Source: Poecilobothrus nobilitatus (lineage: Eukaryota; Arthropoda; Insecta; Diptera; Dolichopodidae). Taken from it: a stretch of 64,000 nucleotides of DNA. Made by a program: the position numbers and the translations under genes. This document shows, piece after piece, positions 59,548-64,000 of this stretch. The stretch is from positions 150,980,767 through 151,044,766 of the forward strand of contig OX352772.1 of the NCBI GenBank assembly GCA_947095535.1, given 5' to 3'. The notes under the pieces were generated by a model. That model saw only the letters and a list, made by a program, of their open reading frames with translations. It was not told where the DNA came from and did no database searches. How positions within the stretch are numbered: the stretch's first letter is position 1; each line of letters begins with the position of its first letter.

Positions 59548-60275
59548 TGGCTGATAATGATTTACGTATAAATCAACATGTGAAGAAACATGAAAAGAGA
59601 AGAAAGTTATATATTAAAGAAAAGAAGAAAATTGATTCAAATGATGAATCAGAATCATTGGATTCTGATTCTACAGAAGAGCAGTCAGTTGATGAAAGAG
59701 CAAACGATTCCGACGATAGTGAGTTAAAAAAAGAAGATTACAACATAGGTCTTAAAAGTTTATTAGAGGATGAAAATAAAGAAGATACAACGAATAACGC
59801 TGCAGCTTTATCTTCAACTAATGTTGTAACATCAATACCTTTTCTATTAAAACATACGTTAAGGAAATACCAACATATTGGATTAGATTGGCTGCTGACA
59901 ATGCCTGATCGAAAATTAAATGGAATTTTAGCTGATGAAATGGGATTCGGGAAACTATACAAACAATAGCACTTTTAGCACATTTAGCATGTCTTAAAGA
60001 AAATTGGAGACATCATCTTATTGTAGTATTGTCTTCAGTTATGTTAAATTGGAAATGAAATCTAAAAAATTGTGCCTTAGATTTAAAATTTTTACTTGCT
60101 ATGGTTTGAACGTAAATCAAAACGTGTTGGTTGGGCAAAACCAAAGAGATTTCACGTTTGTATAACATCATACAAATTAGTTACTCAAGATAGGCAAAGT
60201 TTTAGATGTAAAAAATGGAAATAATTTTAGATGAAGCACAAAATAAAGGGACATACAATAAAAACCGGAAAGCAA
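59548..60275 (+). pseudogene. Domino/SWR1-type ATPase fragment (copy D7), most complete
   Basis: Frame open for 148 codons from 59523, so RT start (KKEDGS) and domino are translated as one protein: MADNDLRI, KIDSNDESESLDSDSTEEQS, SLLEDENKEDTTNNAAALSS, TNVVTSIPFLLKHTLRKYQH, IGLDWLLTMPDRKLNGILAD, EMGFGK (each quoted in part). One base is lost in the P-loop at 59951, shifting the frame. LALAHLACLKENW-like block, VMLNWK, ITSYKLVTQDRQSF and LDEAQN follow. Domino-class ATPases exchange histone H2A variants; this truncated lobe could not. Confidence 0.8.
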
Positions 60276-61120
60276 TGTGGGGTGGATATTTTTTCACAAC
60301 AAAAAATATAAAAAAAAATATCACCAATTAAAAACAAAAAAACACTTACCTATATCCAGCACCAGTTACATCATATTTTTTTGGTTGTTATCCAAATCTG
60401 CATACAGGATACACCGAGAAATAATATTATTTAATAAGTAATAGTAAATTAATATTTTATACTTATCTTTTGCAGCTCCACATCTCTAGTAGCTCAGAGA
60501 TGTATATTTCCACTCCAATATCATTAATCTAATTTTCTTTCTTATTAGATTAGATTTGCTTCTTGTTTATTAATATAAATAATTTGACAGTTGTCATCAC
60601 AACATATTAGAGCGAAATAACAACATTTTAAGAGATAGCATTATATGATAAACTTTTGCCGCTATGGGAGCAAAGTGCGGTTTATTGAAATTAAATAAAT
60701 CAATCAATGGAGATTAATCATCTAAATTCAAATTTAAAGGTGAATAAACTCTTTTCTTTTTTTTATCTAAAGCTGTTATTTTGATTATTACAAAAGAAGA
60801 AAAGAAATTGGAAAAAAGAACTAGTGGATCAGTGGCCGTAGAAGGTGGAGCACCAAAAGTTAAAACATTAATATTTTTTAAAAAGTAATCTTTTATTAAA
60901 TGTAATTAATAAAGTACATATTTAAATATAATTTTTTTTTAACTATTTAATTTATAATAACTATTTACAATTGAACTGAACTGAAGTCAACTTTTAACAA
61001 TAATTATTTTGAACTTTATTTTATAATAATAATAATTTTAATTTTTAAGTTACATAAAAAAAACTTGAACTAAAATGAAAAAACGAATTTAAATTATATT
61101 AAATTTTATCCAATCCTACA
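60276..61120 (+). repeat. 3' LTR (complete)
   Basis: 845 bp, TGTGGGG...CCTACA, matching 9188-10022. It is followed by TGCTTTACATC of polB. Confidence 0.75.
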
Positions 61121-62460
61121 TGCTTTACATCAAATAATCTAGATTACTGTGAAAGATGTGAATTTCACTGATAAGATTGGGTTAACATTTTGTGGAGACA
61201 GTTTTGAACATCAAGGCCCTGCGTATCTCAGTTTTAGATCCCCTCATGAACTTAAATTTAGCGACGTTTGGGATGTAATTTCTAATATTCTTCAAAGTAA
61301 TTCTGAAGATATTTATGTATAATACATTTTTTGTTTCATTTATTATAAACTATTTTTATCTTACGTATATAGGCTTAAGTACAGACACTTTTGGATTAAC
61401 AGGTACCCGTGTTGGATTACCCACTGGTAGAGGTAGAAATAATTAATATTCAAATTATAAAGAGGAATACTTAAAGAGGAAAGGAATAATAACAATAAAA
61501 ACAGCAATCATTTATGTCTACCATATTCACTTGGTGTTTCAATAGCTAAAATTGGAAAATGTATTGAATATGAAAAAATTCAATAAATACTGGAAATACA
61601 GGAAAACTCCAAACTTTAACTGCTTTAAAATTATTAAAAACACCAAAAATAACAATTCCATCTGAAGGTTACGGAATTCGTGAATTGAATCAATTTCAAG
61701 AATGTTTACATAAACACAAAATTGTTGTACATAAATATGGAACAAGTGGTGCAAAAGTAATATTTGAAGGATTTCATAATGGAAAAAACTTAACTTTCTA
61801 TACCATAATAATCATTACAATGTGAAGAATGAACACAACATTTCATTGTGAAGAATGTCATATTCCGTATTCTAAGAAAAAACAATCTAGGTGTTCAAAA
61901 AAGTTGCCATTGTTGTCAAAAATCACCAGCTTGTACAATTAATTTTAAAAATATTTTATGTATGCAGTGCAATCGCGCATTTCGTGGTCAATCATGTTTT
62001 GAAAATCATAAGGCTTCCAGTTCAAAAAATAGAAGCATCTGTGCAGAAATTAGAAAATGCAAATCTTGTTTTAAAGTCCATAAAAATAGTAGGACTCATA
62101 TATGTGGAGAATATTTTTGTAAAATTTGCGATAATCATGTTCCTGAAAACCATAAATGCTTCATTCAGCAATACAAAACAAAAGTAAATTTTTAAAACTG
62201 CATTTACAATTTTATGATTTAGAAACAAGACAAGAAGAAATTAACTCTACAAAAATTAAAGAACATGTTCCAAGTTTATGGGTTTCTCAACTGAGAAATG
62301 TATTGCTTTAAATGTATAAACATTGATTCTCTATACTTCTGTGAAAAATGTAAATTAGGAGAAAGAATTTTTAAAACGAAAAATATGATAGAGGATTTCA
62401 TGGAATTTATTTTAAAATTAAGAAAGGAATCCAAAAATATTGTCATAATTGCTCATAATT
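61121..62460 (+). pseudogene. polB: Polinton-type polB, N-terminal half (copy P8)
   Basis: IGLTFCGDSFEHQGPAYLSF, SDVWDVISNILQSNSED, intron-like stretch, zinc region 61848-62195 open for 115 codons (CQKSPACTINF, CNRAFRGQSCFENH, CGEYFCKICDNHVPENHKC), start of the exonuclease to IVIIAHN, then broken at 62460 like P3. It lacks the inverted duplication seen in P3 and P4. Confidence 0.75.
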
Positions 62461-62937
62461 GATCGGTAGATTGTCATAACGTCAAATTCATCCGTTGTTT
62501 ATAACTATTAAAAAAAAATTATTAATAAAAATTATAGTTAAAAATTATTAAAAATTCTTTTTATTTGTAAAATCATTTAAATATCGCGAAAACTTTCGTG
62601 TAAATAATTTAAACGTAAATTAAATCATTATTCAATATATTATTTAAAATTTGTTTTTTTTTTTCACATAAGAATTCGGAATACGGGAACATTCAAATAA
62701 ACTATGAAACGCATAATTAATGATAAATAATACAATAGCTTTTTGTTATAAAATTTTCTTCGAGTGAACACATAAATAACAAATAAACAAAAACTGCAAA
62801 AAGCAATTTAGTGTAACTATTTGAAATTAGTACCTCACCTTTATATGTGCATGAAAAAATTATAAAAGTGATATTTTGTATACAAAAACATGGCTGCTTA
62901 TGCTTTAATTAAATATTTATTATGATTTTTTATAAAG
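62461..62937. other. AT-rich flank shared with 19826-20200
   Basis: Matches the flank of P3 with small indels and an additional ~100-bp stretch at 62690-62775. No gene seen. It resumes at 63953 after the inserted element. Confidence 0.6.
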
Positions 62938-63952
62938 TCTTTATACCCGTAAGAACTATGTTCAAGGGTATAATAAATTTACCATTACGTTTGTGACACC
63001 TTAAAGGAGTCGAGCTAGATATAGTGTCAAAGATATGGATCGGCTCGAAGAATCGAATTCTGAGTCGATTAAGCCATGTACGTCCCTTCGTCCGTCCGCA
63101 CGATAACTCAAAAAATAAAGGAGCTAGGAGGCTGAAATTGTTTTTACGACACTTTTGCAAAATTGTTAGTTTTGCTATTTAAATCCAACATTTTCGGTCG
63201 ACGGGTTCGAGTAGCTGTCATACAACTTCTTTCTTTATATAGAAATAACTCAGTATCTATTCAAGCTAGGTTTCTAAAATTTTGCAAATGATGATCAAGT
63301 TTTATGGCAAGAACTTCTGTAAAATTTGGTTGTGGTAGTGCGGCGGATTCGGGTAGCTGCCATACAACTTCTACGTTTAAATGAGAATAATTCAATGTTT
63401 ATTGAAACTAGGAATCTGAAATTTAGTTAAGAAGTGTCGAGTTACATGCCAACAATTTTTGTAAAATTTAGTTCGTCTAAAGCAGCCGGTTCAGGCTTCT
63501 TACACCTCTTGGGACTTAATGAAGCTAGGGGTCTGAACTAGAGGCAACAACTTCTGTAAAATTAGGTTCTGCTGGTGCAACAACTTCGGGTAGCTGTCAT
63601 ACAACTTCTCTTTTTAAATGAAACTAACCCAGTGTCTATTGAAGCTAGTTATCTGAAATTTAGTGAAAAAGTGTTGAGTTACATGGCAAAAACTTTTGTA
63701 AATTTTGATTGGTCTAAAGCAGCCGGTTCAGGCTTCTTGCATTTCTTGGAACTTAATGAAGCTAGGCGCAATAGATTCGGGTAGCTGTCATACAACTCCA
63801 CAATTAACATATATATATCTCTGTAGTTAACGTCGGTACTAAAACATCTGAATGTTTTTAAAAGATGATCAAGTTTTATAAAAACAAGATATATTACGTT
63901 CATACGGGTATCCCAGAGTTCACACAGTCTACTCTACGGCACTCTTCCTCGT
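62938..63952. mobile_element. DINE-like element (copy E5)
   Basis: Start tatacccgtaagaactatgt with the inverted repeat acccg...gggta, gtcgattaagccatgtacgt and tccgtccgcacgataactc, and internal tandem blocks (gggtagctgtcatacaactt about every 200 bp). It ends before a T-run. Comparison with 20194-20230 shows the empty site aaagtctttttttt, so both ends are exact. Confidence 0.65.
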
Positions 63953-64000
63953 TTTTTTATAATTTTATTTTTACATTATAGTTTTTTTAAACACAAATTT
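63953..64000. other. Continuation of the shared flank
   Basis: Matches 20203-20255 (attttatttttacattatag). The window ends here. Confidence 0.6.

Noticed and set aside
59523..60283. A functional host domino gene in the window
   Set aside because: All copies are partial, intronless, frame-broken, and embedded between retroviral-type gag/RT sequence and an LTR.

Overview
This is a gene-poor, very AT-rich piece of animal nuclear DNA, most likely repeat-dense heterochromatin of an insect and probably a higher fly. The reasons are jockey-like retrotransposons with PHD-type ORF1 proteins, DINE-1/INE-1-like repeats with runs of GGAC/GTCC followed by ATATATA, and a captured fragment of a Domino/SWR1-type remodeler gene. 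I see no intact host gene. Every recognisable coding stretch is broken by stops, frameshifts, deletions or insertions.

The dominant structure is a composite repeat of about 7 kb. Its chassis is a Polinton/Maverick protein-primed DNA polymerase B gene (polB), cut just before the region where polymerase motif B would be expected and followed directly by the start codon region of another polB copy. A Ty3/gypsy-like LTR element is inserted a few dozen codons into polB. It has LTRs of about 0.7-0.85 kb (TG...CA), a primer-binding-site-like sequence, gag with two CCHC knuckles, a protease DTG motif and only the first part of RT. The rest of pol is replaced by a fragment of a Domino/SRCAP/p400-type SNF2 ATPase, from the acidic region to the DEAQ motif. 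This gag-PR-partial RT-domino chimera has the architecture of a retroviral gene-transduction product. It occurs in five gag-bearing copies plus two 3' fragments, together with about eight polB copies.

Layout: 1-18.5 kb, units on the + strand, including a 4.3-kb tandem duplication (1-3196 and 4271 onward) and the best complete unit at 6.2-13.2 kb. 13.2-18.4 kb, other repeats: a satellite-like element, a MITE with ~62-bp TIRs, and a DINE-like element with a 147-bp internal repeat. 18.4-20.4 kb, a polB fragment whose flank recurs at 61-63 kb. 20.4-23.6 kb, tRNA-like repeats and a jockey-like ORF1. 23.6-39.7 kb, units on the - strand, one LTR carrying a ~0.5-kb uninterrupted (TAA)n tract. 39.7-46.3 kb, two copies of one jockey-like retrotransposon in tail-to-tail orientation. 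46.3-49.4 kb, DINE-like elements. 47.5-50.5 kb, a second group of Polinton-type genes: a packaging ATPase and a divergently transcribed uncharacterised gene split by a DINE insertion. 50.5-62.5 kb, units on the + strand again. 62.9-64 kb, a further DINE-like insertion.

The copies share old mutations (the altered target duplication, the polB truncation, a retrotransposon inserted in domino), so the composite was made once and then multiplied as DNA by tandem and inverted duplication rather than by repeated transposition. Assignments come from reading the sequence against remembered family features; no database search was run.
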